From NCBI GenBank assembly GCA_030704615.1, contig CM060731.1:90438756-90502755 (forward strand): DNA of 64,000 bases, in the 5' to 3' direction. Numbering within the stretch: the first letter of the stretch is position 1; every line of letters begins with the position of its first letter. The stretch is from Takakia lepidozioides. Its lineage: Eukaryota; Streptophyta; Takakiopsida; Takakiales; Takakiaceae. Below the pieces are notes generated by a model. It searched no databases, was not told where the DNA came from, and saw nothing but the letters and a program-made list of their open reading frames with translations. The translations under genes were made by a program, and so were the position numbers. Of this stretch, positions 10,994-23,000 are shown piece after piece.

Positions 10994-12679
10994 ATGGCTT
11001 CCTCCGAAGCAGAGTTTTATTCTGACGACAAACCAGTGCCTTTCTCCAAAGAAGCACTTGACAATGGATTCACGATTGTGACGGAACATGTCCTGGCTAC
11101 CCGGTTTGAACTTTTGAATGGGTCCATCTTCTTGGAGAAAGAGGTGTATGATTTCGACGGGAAGTTGTTGAAATACTCTTTTCAAAATCGTGATGAGACG
11201 GCTCATGTGAGCCAGTGGAGAGTGCGCCCTGGTAGATACAGAGTACTTGGAGAGCCTCGGAGAAAATCCCTTGGATCATATGTGACGCCCGGGACTGCTG
11301 CTTCAGTCGTTGAAGACAAAAGGGAGGTGGTGGTGAAAAAAAAAGAAACGTGCTCAACTCCAATCGTTGAGCTTTCGGATTCGTCCGATGATGACATTAG
11401 TGAAATTCCAACTCCAGTCCTTTGTACTGTAGTTGTGGAAGCGGATGAAGAAGACATTTGTAGTGTCATTCCAAAACTACGGGCGATGGGAGGAATGGCA
11501 GGTTTCAAAAGTGAGTTGCGGGGAATTGATTGGGAAGCTTTGAAGCAGGTGCCTGCGAAGTTCCTGCCAGAGACTTTTGATGGGGATATCTTATTCGAGC
11601 TGCCTCCTCCTTCGCGAGTTGGAGGTATAACAAGCATGATGCACGGAATGGACAAGAAACACGACGGGCACCCATGGTGCAGAACAAAAACATCCAATAT
11701 TCAAAATGAGGACAAGCTTGTTTTCAGGAGAACAGTTTGCAATGGACACCTTAGGTGTGATAATTTGAATTGTAGACACTTTCTTCAATCTGGGATTCAC
11801 AATCAAAGCGAGTGGGAGGGTCTCGCGGAAAATCCATTTAAGCCTGGGACTGCTCCTCCAGCGGAAACCACTTTCGTTTGCAAATTCTGCAAACTAGTAC
11901 CAACCTGCCTGGCGCTGTGTGGAGCAAGAATGTACTATGTTGTCCACCGTTTGAAAACCATGACAAGAGCTTGTGTGCATTTCGGTTTCCATAACCATCC
12001 TGTCTCGAAGGGGGATTACAGGGAGAGTGTTGAGACAGTATCGAGGTTGATTAAACAGGAGTACAAGAGAAACCCATTCACAACAACATCCGCAATTGCT
12101 CTTGGGGCAAGCAAGTCCTTCTTGGAAAGCCATATTTTGAGTGAAGGGGATTCTGTGGGGACTAAACTTGACGGTGCAACACTCGACGTTGTCATGGATC
12201 ATTTCTCCACGTTGAGTTCACCTAACATTCGGCATCAGATCAATGCATTGAGAATGGGCTCTGGGATCAGAGGCTACATAGACAACATTTTGGAATTGAA
12301 ACGACTGAGCATGTACGACTACATCCAGGACAATGTTTTTCCAGGTCAAGGTGCCATCAAAGTTTTTCTTTTCAAAATGTCGACTGCTGGGGAGGGTAGT
12401 GGGGTTAGCTTCGTGAAGCGGATGCAGAAGACTGGGGACCTGCAGAATTGTTTTCTTATGTTTGATCATGTGAAACAAGTGAAACGAAGCAGGTGTAACC
12501 CTTCTAGTATTGTGTCAGGAGAGCACAATGTTGGAGGTAGCCGTCAGAAGCATGGTGGTCGTTCTTGTTCTCGAGAAATGGAGGAGATGAGGTTATCTTT
12601 TTCACTTTCTACAATTCTCTTTTACCCCTACTCTGCTGTTACAGCACCCTACATTTTAGGGCTTCTTTGCCCGTCTTGA
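10994..12679 (+). CDS. MULE-like transposase, N-terminal part
   Basis: An open frame of 561 codons, start at 10994. Residues 1-100 match the gene fragments at 29565 and 63850 (EHVLATRFELLNGSIFLE). An acidic linker follows. Near residue 220 is MDKKHDGHPWCRTKT, shared with the copy at 29565 (MDRKHDGHPWCVTKT). A Cys/His module follows (C-GHLRC...C.HF, then CKFC...CLALC), ending in VHFGFHNHPV, which resembles the zinc modules before MULE catalytic domains. Residues 370-500 are helical. Similarity to the family fades near 12480, and the frame stops at 12679 before any clear DDE core or SWIM finger. The gene is therefore 3'-truncated or continues in undetected exons. The MULE assignment relies on the SWIM finger in related C-terminal pieces and on the 9-bp target duplications. 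Confidence 0.6.
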   Translation: MASSEAEFYSDDKPVPFSKEALDNGFTIVTEHVLATRFELLNGSIFLEKEVYDFDGKLLKYSFQNRDETAHVSQWRVRPGRYRVLGEPRRKSLGSYVTPGTAASVVEDKREVVVKKKETCSTPIVELSDSSDDDISEIPTPVLCTVVVEADEEDICSVIPKLRAMGGMAGFKSELRGIDWEALKQVPAKFLPETFDGDILFELPPPSRVGGITSMMHGMDKKHDGHPWCRTKTSNIQNEDKLVFRRTVCNGHLRCDNLNCRHFLQSGIHNQSEWEGLAENPFKPGTAPPAETTFVCKFCKLVPTCLALCGARMYYVVHRLKTMTRACVHFGFHNHPVSKGDYRESVETVSRLIKQEYKRNPFTTTSAIALGASKSFLESHILSEGDSVGTKLDGATLDVVMDHFSTLSSPNIRHQINALRMGSGIRGYIDNILELKRLSMYDYIQDNVFPGQGAIKVFLFKMSTAGEGSGVSFVKRMQKTGDLQNCFLMFDHVKQVKRSRCNPSSIVSGEHNVGGSRQKHGGRSCSREMEEMRLSFSLSTILFYPYSAVTAPYILGLLCPS

Positions 12680-13620
12680 GCACTTGGAGAAGGCCACTGC
12701 AGAAGTCCGCATTGTGCGTGTATGCGAGTTTGGTTGCAAGGGCGTTGAACATCGGAGCTGTTTTGTTTCTTTCTCGTTAGGCAAAATTCGCTTTTGCGAG
12801 TTTGTTTGAAGTCCTTGAGCATCGCAGCGGTTGAGCTTCTTTGTTGTAAGCTGCACGATTGCTTTGTGGGTTTGCTTCTCGTAAGCTGCACGTTACAGGT
12901 TCTAGGTCTGTTTTCTACGTTTGCTACTCCTAAGCATCTCACTGCAGCTCGTTTTCTTTTCTATGTTTGCTTTCTAGAAGCAACTGCAGCTGCAACTTTT
13001 TTGTTTTTGCTTGTTGTGGGCCTGCCATGCGCTCACATCTTTACTCAGCCACTGGTGAGACCAATCATATGATTTTCCACGCGGGCGGACAAACACTCTT
13101 TGCCACAGACACCATGGGCCTTACTGTAGGACCGGCTCTTCTCGGATAGACTGCAGGACCTCTCCCATAGCTTAGCTTGCTTCTCGTAAGCTGCACGTTA
13201 GAGGTTGCGTTTGTAGATCTCGCTGCAGCTCGTTTTGCTTTCTACGTTTGCTTTCTAGGTTTGCTGCAACTCGTTTTGTTTTGGGCCTGCCATGCAGACA
13301 CAAATTAGAGAGAGAGCAAAAGTGTTGAAGCAGAGACCCACAGACATAATGCATAAGGTTGGAGATGCACTCACATGACAAACGAGGCCACTGGTGGAGT
13401 CATGATTTTCCACGCGGGCGGACAAACACTTCTTGCCACGGACACCATGGGCTACTGCAGGACCAGCTCTTCTCAAACACACTGCAGGACCAACGCGCTC
13501 TTCTTCCTCGCTTGGCATGGCACTTGGGTTTTCTTTATATGCTTGCGTACAATGCTATCTACTAAGCCGCAGTAGTTGTTTCACTTTTTTATTTGTTTAT
13601 GCTTGCTTCTGGCTTGATTG
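12680..13620. repeat. Non-coding spacer with a duplicated block
   Basis: No credible gene. A block of about 90 bp containing GATTTTCCACGCGGGCGG and a following ACCATGGGC occurs twice, at 13071-13160 and 13399-13495. Short T-rich and GCAGCTCGTTTT motifs also recur between 12870 and 13280. The second copy leads up to the first visible exon of fragment G. Confidence 0.6.
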
Positions 13621-15559
13621 TGTGCAGGATCCGGAGGGGGGAACTTCTCCCTCTTGTCAGACGGAGGCCTCAGCAACTTCATGGAGAGAACGGACATCTT
13701 TGCAGGATTCCTTCACTCTATTTTCAATTCCAAATGGTGGTGAGCATGGCACAATGGAGGAAGATGGGGACCTGTTAGCCACACCTTACAACGATCAGGT
13801 GCCGACAACAAGTGAGCTGGGGCTGGTACTTCTCGCGGCTCCCTCGAAGAAGGGCATCGCGGGGTGGGAAGGGGGTGCAGGAACAACAGTCGGACTCAGA
13901 GGTTCAATATTTTGCGACTCCCCAAAAGCAGGTTGTCATCAGGCCCAATGTGATTATGCAGAATAGCCCTGGAGCTTCTGTGACGACTTCTACGATGGAC
14001 TTGCCTGCAGCTTCTACGATGGACATGCCTGCAGCGACGACCCATTCCTTGTACAATGATCAGGAAGTGGGGGGGGGTTCCTGACCCTCAGGCACTTGCT
14101 TCTGTATCAGAGGAACAGTTGGAGCAAGTTGATGCTATGAAGCAATTGCAAGTCCTTGATGACCACAATGCTGGAAACCTCCAGTCCGTTGTGAATAAAC
14201 TGGCAATTACTAAACCCACCCTGCCTCCAAATGTGCCTCTTTGCAGAATGATATTGAATCCCAAAATTAGGCCCATAGTTGGGGAGAATGCAGGGGATGC
14301 ATTGAGAGGGGGTTTTTTAACAAATGGGTATGTGGAAGGTCGTGGCTATTTCTTTCTGGCCCCCATAGACGAGCTTGAGAATCCCGCATTGGTGACGGAT
14401 GAGATCCGAAGGGGTTGGAGTGCACACTGGCAACAAGTTAGCAACGAGTTTGATGCTGATTGCGAAGCTGATGCAAATTGGGCAGGTTGAAGAATCGGAT
14501 GTTCTACGTGTGGGATGGTAACCACCGCATGCACACGTGGTTGAAGCTCATCAACACCTTGAAGACAAATGAGAAACCATGGCATGTGCGAGTGCAAGCC
14601 AAGATTTTGCGATGCCAGCCCATCACTATTGGCATGCTCAAAGCTACCATCCTTCTTATCCACCCCCACTTTACCTTTGTATGTCTATCTAATTAAGTGT
14701 TATTAACCACCAAATGGTTATCCTTATAGAGGTCGCAAGGAGAAATCCCCCACATTCTACCAGACAATCATGGAGCTATGTTCAGCTGAGGGGGCTAAAG
14801 TTTTGGATTTGACAGCTTCGACAGGTAATATTAATTCATTCCTTATGCATGCTTCTTTTGTAATTAGAATACTATTAAGTATGTCAAGGTTTTGCATATG
14901 GCTGTTTTGCTTAAACTGGAAACGGGTTATCTGATATTGGCCGAGTTGGTTGCTGATGTAGGAAACTTGGTGAAAGCCGCAATCACGTCCGGCAGACACA
15001 TTCTTGTATTGGAGAGTGACTTTGAGCTGTTCGATGCCGTTTTAAAGCCTATGATGGACACTTGCCCGAAGAGACGACGAGCTCCTGGGCCACCTGCTAG
15101 AACATCTGCCGTGAAGTATGTGGACACATCGGATGGCGATGGTGATGTGTGAGTGAGTCATCTCACAAGCCTTTTTTGAATATTAGTCCGTTTCTCGTTT
15201 TTCTTCTTGGAATGACTTTGACTGCATGGTTGCATTTGTGCATGCACACAAATGTGTGGAGGGAGAGGAAGGATTTGCGTACCTACGCTGTTGACATACC
15301 CCTAAACCCACAGCAGTTTTTGATGCTCCCAATCTACGCCGATGTTGAGGCCGAAAGACAGGCATCATCAATACGAGAATATGAGTGGGATGACCAGTTG
15401 ATGTGGACAAGGAAAAAATCTATGTTTGGGAATAATAGTTTTGTCTATGTGTTGGACGAAACTGAGGCATGTGAACTGTCTAGTAGTAGTGTGAGCGGTA
15501 GCCTGGATGATCTACCAAAATATGTAATAGATTTGGGATCTGATGACACCACTGCATAA
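13621..15559 (+). pseudogene. ParB/Srx-like + methyltransferase-like gene, fragment G
   Basis: Diverged and internally deleted copy. An acceptor near 13628 opens a long exon with low-complexity N-terminal sequence, then VPLCRMILNPKIRPIV and RMFYVWDGNHRMHTWLKLI (about 14499-14555). Frameshifts are visible at a G-run (14067-14077) and near 14488. At about 14726 the sequence jumps directly to the methyltransferase motif X/I exon (RGRKEKSPTFYQTIMEL, KVLDLTASTG). The helical middle exons and the motif IV exon are absent. After an intron comes the motif II exon (SGRHILVLESD, about 14959-15130), and then a tail exon to 15559 that has no clear match in A. No terminus of the family is seen on either side. 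Confidence 0.6.
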
Positions 15560-17170
15560 CAGATTTTTAAGATGGGGAACGGGCTGAGCAGTACTGGATG
15601 TCTTACTGCCGGATGTTGTGTCTAAGTACAATGGCCTCGGTGGGTGTGGTGTACCCAAAGTGCCTTCGACCAAGTCATTTTTGAAGATCATACTTCTCTC
15701 TCTATGTCTAGATTTTGAAACTGAATATAAGTGGGTTTTAGAAGATGGAGTTTTGAAAAAATATATACTCTGTAATGCTGAAGGGCCTATGAAAAGCAAT
15801 ATTCTCAAATTTAGAGGCCTAATGTATTCTCGCATTCAACATTAACAATGACAGCGGACTGTCAAGCAGCATGTTTGTTTTTGTGATTGAATCATTCAAT
15901 TTAGATATGCTTCCCCTTACAATGTATCTGCCTATTGTACTCTTTGCCTTGTGTGAGCGAAGGTGACGTTGGTCAGTGATGGATATGCAATGCTAAACAA
16001 GAGAATTAGAAACCATATCTTGTGACCCACCTTTGGTGAACGTAGGTTGGTCCTATACTGCCTAAAAGATGTTTTCGGATAGGCAAAAAAAATAGCTATA
16101 CTGCCTAAAAAATATTTTCGGATAGGCAAAAAATTAGATTGATCAGATTGTTTTTATTCTTGATCTATGGTTGAGACCCACCTTTGGTGAACGTAGGTTG
16201 GTCCTATACTGCCTAAAAGATGTTTTCAGATAGGCAAAAAAAATAGATTTATTGATCATATTGTTTTTATTCTTGATCTATGGTTGATTTTTGCGACCCT
16301 ATCGCTGATATATAAGTAGTTTATTTATAACAACATCACAAGTTCACCCACCTTCGGTGGATGTAGGTGGGAACGTGGGTCTTTGGCCTGCCATAACATA
16401 TGGTCAGTTTGGCATTAATCGAGAAAAAAATATTTTTCCATTTTTATTATTTGTTTTCCTTTCCGCAAACCAGCCCGTGTTCTACAACCGCGGAGGATGC
16501 CCCCTTCGTTGGGGGTAGGTGCTTTAATAGGCAGGTTCGTTGGGCAGCGGAAAATGTTCAAGCTGACCGTCGTTTACCTTCATCACTGATGGAATATAGC
16601 TGTTAACTGACAGAATAGGAGCTCTCCTTCACCCATGCAAAGTATCTTTCAACCATTGCAAAGACTTCTCCTATATGGAGAACGGGGTGGGTGGTGGGGT
16701 CTTTGAGGAACTACTACTGATGGTAGGAAAAGATACAACCTACTCATTTTGTAATAGTGATGTAACAAACCAGTGGCAGTCTGTAACTCCACATCAAAAA
16801 TCCAATTCATAAGCAATCGCTGCTATGTTAGACTGTGCATTTTAAAATATAGGCCATAGTTTAGCTAACAAGAGCATGTAGTGATTGCTTTTACAAAATT
16901 TAGTAATAAAAAAACTATGTCCAGTTTATACGCATCAATTTCCAGATCACATGGCAAAGTTCTGATGCACATTGGTATGAAAATAAGATAGTCAAAGGTA
17001 AGGTAGGGCCTTCCTTGCTAGTGGTCAAACACCATAGTTTTACAGCAGGAGGTTGCAGGTACACACATCCCTTCTGCTCCAAATGAGAATGCGGAACTGA
17101 AAAGCATTTGAAACCAGATACCAAATAGATGGAAACCCTCACATGTGCCCGTCCCAACAATTACCACAGA
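15560..17170. repeat. Gene-poor spacer with a direct repeat
   Basis: No supported gene. A block starting GACCCACCTTTGGTGAACG lies at 16024-16115 and again at 16173-16248. Inside it TATACTGCCTAAAA...TTTTCGGATAGGC is itself repeated (16053, 16098, 16205). A related CACCCACCTTCGGTGGATG occurs near 16347. The rest is AT-rich and unrecognised. Confidence 0.6.
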
Positions 17171-17184
17171 CATTAGTGTGTGGG

Positions 17185-18815
17185 TTAGTGAGGATGTGCG
17201 AGGTCAGTAGCAGGTTTCCATACACGAGTAGGGACACGTCTTTCCTTTCTCTTCTCTTCTGCTTTCGCGTGCAGATCTTTCTCAGACTCGTCAACAATTC
17301 CACCAGACATGTCCAGGTACCACGGGCATCCAACGAGATGCGCGGCATGCCATTGTTTTTGCATCTCGGGTGTGTAGACACAGCTTGGGCCCGCCACGGT
17401 CCAAGCCATGAAGAACGGGGGCTCTTGAGCCAGGGCCCCTGTTTGAAGAAGCATGTATTTCATATACTTGCAGGGCAGTCAGCATGCGTGAGCAAAAGTT
17501 GAGACCAACGTACTCGCAGAGTGCAACCGAAAACTTAAAATGCGAATGCGGTGCCGCATTTCCCAGACAAACCTCATAACCAGGCTTCGCATACAAGGAC
17601 AACTGGTCTTCATCTGTAAACAATTCGCATTGCAGCTTTTCCCGCTCCCTCCTGATGTGTAAACTCCACGCTCCTTCTTGCTGTCTGCAGCTCCCTGGCG
17701 AAGAGGTTGTCTTTGTCGCACATTTGAAATGTGTCACGTAGTCTTCCAATGTCTGTGTTCCATCCCATTTGACGTACAAGCCGATCGAATTTGTATGCAT
17801 TACGACTTGCTCCTTCACATTCGTCATTACCTGCAATTCCCACATGCATTGTCACGTAGCAGTTCAGGGAATTCATTTCAGAAAAGCAAATCTGGGGAAG
17901 TACCTTGAATTACCTGGAACCACCAAGTCATGCGGTTGAGCCACACATCCACTACAGGGTCGGAAATTTCGAGTGGAAAAGACCACATTGTCCTTATACT
18001 CTCCGATGCATTCCAGATCGACAGCCACAGTGTCTGCCATTTCCGATCCAATGTCAGGAGCAGGAAGAAGAGTGACTATTGCTAGGAAGGAACTTTAGTG
18101 CATTGAAACCTCACCTTCTCTTTCGCCTCAACACATGCCGTTGAGAGGTGATGCAGTTTCTCCAACTGCATAGTCGGCTGCATGGCCCGAGAATAGTGTT
18201 TTGCAATCTCGAGGATGAAGTCCTTTCCAAGTGCCGGATCTACAATGGCCACCAGCTTCACAAGCTTTGACTTGTATTTCGTTCTGGACTTGACCCCGGC
18301 TTCCTTCAAGTGCTCAGTCAATGACTGCAACGTTTTAACCTGCCCCTCACTTTCCATGAAAAAGCGTTTGGCATGGGCCGAATCCAGCTTGATGTTTGAC
18401 TGCCAACAAAACATGCAGAAGCGTTACATTCGATTCATGTGGAAAGATTACTGAAAATTGGGGAAGGATGAGTAGAGGGAAATGGGAGGACGACTTACTT
18501 CGTATATCACCTCCACCATTCCATCCATAGTGAGACGATACCATGTCCGGTCAGTTTTTGCCACGGCTTTCTGAATGAGCTCGGACTCCAGCATGTCCGC
18601 AAACATGTGCGGATCAGTGAGACCAATTTTCCTCACCCTGTATAGCATATGTGCCATGTGGGTATGCACGTACGCATTTTTCAGTGACCCTGCAAGGCAC
18701 ACTCTCCAGTTCAGTCCACGGAAGCACGGAAACAAAACAGATTGGAAACCGAAATGCGGCACCGCATTTCGAACGTGCTTGGGAGGGTATGAGTATCTTA
18801 CGAGTTGAGGTCCGC
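17185..18815 (-). pseudogene. ParB/Srx-like + methyltransferase-like gene, fragment E (middle exons)
   Basis: Five middle exons of a diverged copy plus the last few codons of the ParB exon (ending before GTAAGA near 18800). Exons: about 18690-18500 (MAHMLYRVRKIGLTDPHMF), 18400-18112 (AHAKRFFMESEGQ, LEKLHHLSTACVEAKEK), 18038-17920 (WLNRMTWWFQ), 17850-17615 (frameshifted, ARRSVEFTH) and 17463-17185 (EPPFFMAWTVAGP, GCPWYLDM). Intron positions match those of A. At 18816 the gene is cut by unrelated sequence, and after 17185 the family similarity ends. The methyltransferase half is missing. Confidence 0.65.
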
Positions 18816-19812
18816 TAATTGCAGACCTGTGCAGAACATTGCCACAACTACTATAGATAATGTCTATAGTAGGATAGCGGAGTTACAGGATGATGTGGAA
18901 GGGCTGCAGACTCAAGTGGATGACCTGAGTTCCAATATTGACAAAATAGTCTTTGTTCCTGAGGAGCAGCTGGTGGCTACTTATTTGCATGCCAGGACTT
19001 TGATTTTTCAGTCTTCTTCACAGGAGGTGCAGGAGTTGCCGGTAGTAGGAGGGACAGTGGCGGCAATATCACAGCCCCCACAGCAAGTGGCTGTGTAGAT
19101 GGCTGACCCTGTTGATACCATGGCAAAGCCACAGTCTGAGGTTTGGGGGGATGCTGCTGCACTGGAGTACAATCGGGCTATGATTATGCCCTTCAACCAA
19201 ATTCCCATTGTGATGGATTTTGGCTTGGAAGGAATTCAGTCCTCCACAGTCTTTGGCACAATATTACCAGATCATGCGCATTTGGTTGCCAGTGGCAACT
19301 CGGACTAAGGTTCTTCCGAACAATCGACCCATTGAGGATCATCATTTTGCAAGGTACTGGTCTGAGGCAGGCACCATGTTGAAGGAATTAATTGCCTTCC
19401 AGGTTGTTCATGGGTACATCTACAACAAGACCAAGGAAGTATCTAGTATTGTCATGGGCTGTGGATTATACCATGCTGCTTGTTTCATTGCACGTTATCA
19501 CATTGAGCAGCAGAAGATGCAATCACGATTTCTGAGTTATTCCAGTGGGGATCATTGGGTCTTACCTTCAGTTCTACCCCATATGTATCTGTATGATGCG
19601 AAAGTCATGATGCAGAAGGATTCCCAGCTTCGTTCATGGTTTAATTTGGCTTGGAACAACTTGGCCAAAGAGAAATTGGGCCCTGATGATATTTTCTATA
19701 AGGGACATGAAGCCTGGAAATACTTACACTGTTCCAAAGTCATTGGCACACCTCTTATCTATACAGCCAAGGAGTTCAGGGAGTTCACTCATTTTGCTTG
19801 TAAGCAATTAAA
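18816..19812 (+). pseudogene. Unrecognised gene fragment with N-terminal coiled coil
   Basis: A reading frame runs from about 18822 with heptad-like sequence (IAELQDDVEGLQTQVDDLSS). An in-frame TAG at 19096-19098 is followed at once by ATG and the same frame. A shift near 19230 leads into the longer frame that ends KQLKG at 19815, where the terminus of element B begins. The longer part contains WLPVATRTKVLPNNRPIED and many Tyr, His and Trp residues. I do not recognise the family. It could be part of another transposon, because it also abuts the broken end of fragment E. Confidence 0.4.
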
Positions 19813-19870
19813 GGGCTGCTATTTCATGAGCGGCATGAGCATGAGCGGAAAAAAAGAAAGCATGAGCGGG
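19813..19870. repeat. Left terminus of element B
   Basis: GGGCTGCTATTTCATGAGC followed by CATGAGCGG repeats and an A-rich run, nearly identical to the left end of C and the inverted right end of A. It interrupts the orphan gene at 18816-19812. Confidence 0.65.
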
Positions 19871-19951
19871 CCGAATTGTGTCCACGGAAATAGGGTTAGG
19901 AGGCACGGAAATAGGGTCATGTGGACTTGTCATAGCAATGAAATGCAATAT

Positions 19952-19957
19952 TTTATT
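19952..19957 (-). promoter_or_regulatory. Polyadenylation signal of copy B
   Basis: TTTATT on the plus strand reads AATAAA downstream of the stop of copy B, at the same place as in copies A and C. Confidence 0.5.
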
Positions 19958-20020
19958 GCAAATTTGGTGGCAAGCCACGTCTATACAAGTGTGTCCTAAC
20001 TGTCATAGCAGGAATGGGAA

Positions 20021-23000
20021 CTACTCTCCTACACCTTCCGAGGAACTTGGCCCTCCTTCTTCCTCATCCCCCTCATCCCCCCCATCCTCCGAGCTCTGTG
20101 ATGCATCGGTTGCAGTATGCCTCTCAAAAATGCCGTCCTCTCCTTGGGGGACTGTCCACCTCACCTCCTGGGAATCTTCTGCCTCTTCTCCCCCACTTTC
20201 CTCAGCAGAATCCAACACAAATCTACGAGCCCGACGGGCTCTAATAGCTGTTGCCTCCTCCCTCATCTTCATTTTCTTGAGGCTTGCCTCGTCTAAAATT
20301 TGCTGTACACGACTAGGTTCGGAACACCTCCTAATGGACACCGAAGCAAGCCGGGCAGCATAGGTAGGAAGGATGTAGTCCCTTTCTGGACTAGGCATGA
20401 AATCCCCCCTGGCACAAAAAGGCACGTTGCTCTTGCCCATGAACTCCGGTGTAGACGTCCCTCCTGCCGTACTTGGCATCCTACAGTAAGAACAAATCCA
20501 CTTCAAGAATGTCAATACCAGCAGAAGCAGAAAGGGTTTTCAATGAAATAAGAGAGCGAAGGGAGGTGCCTCACGAAATCTGGAGGCAACTTACAATGCA
20601 ACCACTCACTCGTACACCGGGGGCTCCTCGGCCTCGATCCCAACTTGTTCCTCCCCCTGCTCCTTCTCGGATTTTTCCTCATCCTCCAAGGATGCCTCTT
20701 CCTCTTTTGGCAGACGTTCAGCCGCTACAAGTTCCGAGTTGTGGAGGGCAGTATCTGGCTCGAAGGCAAACACATGCCTGTCGGACAACGTCCCTGCCCA
20801 CATTGAAGCACCTGAGGAACAAAGCGGGCGGTTAATAGCTTGCGGCATGCAATTGCAATCGGGCCAGGGGACAAACTGAGCACGTGAAGGCTTACCCGTG
20901 CCGCATGTGAGGTCCAGAATCCGCCCTTGGACATCCGAGCACGTCTCCATGAGGGTTTGGATGAAAGCAGGGCTCCGGGTCCGGCTGTACCGCCACGGTT
21001 TGCCTGTCTTTGTGTCCTTCGGCATACTGGAGTGGGGCACATAGTTGTAGAGGACATCGTAGGTAACAGGGTCCACAGCGGCATCAACAAGACGACCGTC
21101 GTTGCGGAATTTGAACGTAGACCCTCTCTTCACAAAGCAATATGCCTCAAACACCAATGTCTGCACATCCAACAAAAGAGGGATCAACTCCGGGATCTTG
21201 TTTAGATACACCACAATATGAGGTGAATGCAATAGATTGATAACTTACACTTTGGCCCTCTGTTCGCAACCCCTGTGTATTGATGCAGAACCATTTTCTG
21301 AGGAGGACCGGGGTGACATTTTTCGGTGTCCACCTTGCCACCGCATTCTCTGTGGTCTTCCCTCTTGTGGCAAGGACAACCACACATCCACCGTCATCCA
21401 GAAGCATCCCCGCCAGCCCAAACCCGGCTTTCCAGTAGTCCTTAGTAAACCTGTTCCAGGTGGGCACACCATCCAGGCCCTCCAGCAGCTCCCCATCTGG
21501 AATGTCGAGGAGAATCATGTCGCAAGCTCTCTCCACCTCAACCCCCCCCCCCCCCCCCGAGTGCTCTTGCAATCCGTGCTCACAGCCGTGAAGAATTCCA
21601 TCATGGCTTCAAAACCAGGGGTGTCTTTAGGCTCTGTACCGGCAGCCCTCTTCTTGGCTTTCCCCTTCTGCTCCGCCAGAGACTTGTTGTGTGCCACCTT
21701 CTTCGCCCTGGCAGCGAGAGCGTCAAGGAAGCTCTCATTGACGCATTGGATGATTGTTGGAGGTTCTAGCTTTGGCCTGTGCGTAAACGTCACCGCCGAA
21801 TACCGCCGTGTAGGCTCGCCCTCAAATGCCAACTTCTTGGCAGAGCCAGTCCCACTCCGAACTGACTTGGGAACCCGGACGACCGGTGACTGGGTAGCAG
21901 CAACAACAGTCGCAGGACCTTGAACAAAGTCGTCGTCCGAGTCACTCTCTTGGGTCCCCTCCTGCGCCTCCTCCGATGCCCCGATGGTTTTCTGTTTTTT
22001 GGGTGTTACTGTACTCACCTGTTTCCTTGTCCTTTTCCTTTGGCCTTTACTCTTCTCATTCAATTTCTCCTGAATTCCTGCCTGAGCAAGCTCTGCCGCT
22101 TTCCTGGAGTTCGCAAGCGCTTTTGCCTCTTTTGCACCCAGCGGAGGCAGCGGTGGGGCCCTCGCATGGGCCTCAGCATCCAGCTTCAATTGAAACTCGG
22201 CGGGGTCGAGCGAGCCGGGCGGAAGGTCCACATACCAAGGGCAATCACGAAATGTTCCAGATGCCACTCCTTCACAATATCGTCTGTGTACATGGAGTCA
22301 GCCCCAGGGTTCCTCCATGCCAGGAAGAATGGTGGCTCGAAAGACAAATGACCTTTCTCCAAAAGGGAGAACTTGCAGTACCTGCATTCATGAAAAACAC
22401 AATGAGTCCCTGAACTGCAAATTCGGCACCATTTTCCCAGGTTGGGGCGGATCTGAGTGGCCTAGAAATGGAAAAATGGCGCCGAATTTCGGTTTTCGGT
22501 GACTGCCACCCTAGGGACTTAGCCATGGGAGCCCTGAACTGGAAATTTGGCGCCATTTTTTCCGGTTTGGCCCGAAGATGGCTAAGTCCCAGAACGGCAA
22601 TAGGGCCTAGAACTGGAAAAATGGCGCCGAATTTCCAGTTCAGGGCCAGCCACCCTAGGGACTTAGCCATTTTCGGAGCCCTGACTGGAAATTCGGCGCC
22701 ATTTTCCCAGGTCCGGCCCGAAAATGGCTAAGTCCCAAAACGGCAATAGGGCCCAGAACTGGAAAAATGGCGCCGAATTTCCAGTTCAGGGCCAGCCACC
22801 CTTGGGACTTAGCCATTTTCGGAGCCCTGACTGGAAATTCGGCGCCATTTTCCCAGGTCCGGCCCGAAATGGCTAAGTCCCATATGGCCTTGGACCTGGA
22901 AAAATGGCGCCGAATTTCCAGTTCAGGGCCAGCCACCTAGGGACTTAGCCTTTTCGGAGCCCTGATCTGGAAATTCGGCGAAAAATGCAAGGACTGAAAG

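Larger units (their letters stand above)
6926..12680. mobile_element. MULE-like element D (divergent gene pair), interrupted by A
   Basis: Two genes diverge from a shared spacer of about 500 bp: the ParB-methyltransferase-like gene D on the minus strand and a MULE-like transposase gene on the plus strand. This is the cleanest view in the window of the two-gene arrangement. The 3' half of D is cut off by element A, and the transposase reading frame ends near 12680 before any SWIM finger, so neither terminus of D is visible here. Confidence 0.6.

Noticed and set aside
19813-19870. Helitron end
   Set aside because: Ends are inverted repeats of each other and F and C have 9-bp target duplications, which fits a MULE; no Rep/helicase gene and no CTRR end with hairpin.
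19878-20363. Plus-strand frames across 19878-22413 and 43031-45582
   Set aside because: They are antisense shadows of the exons of methyltransferase-like copies B and C.
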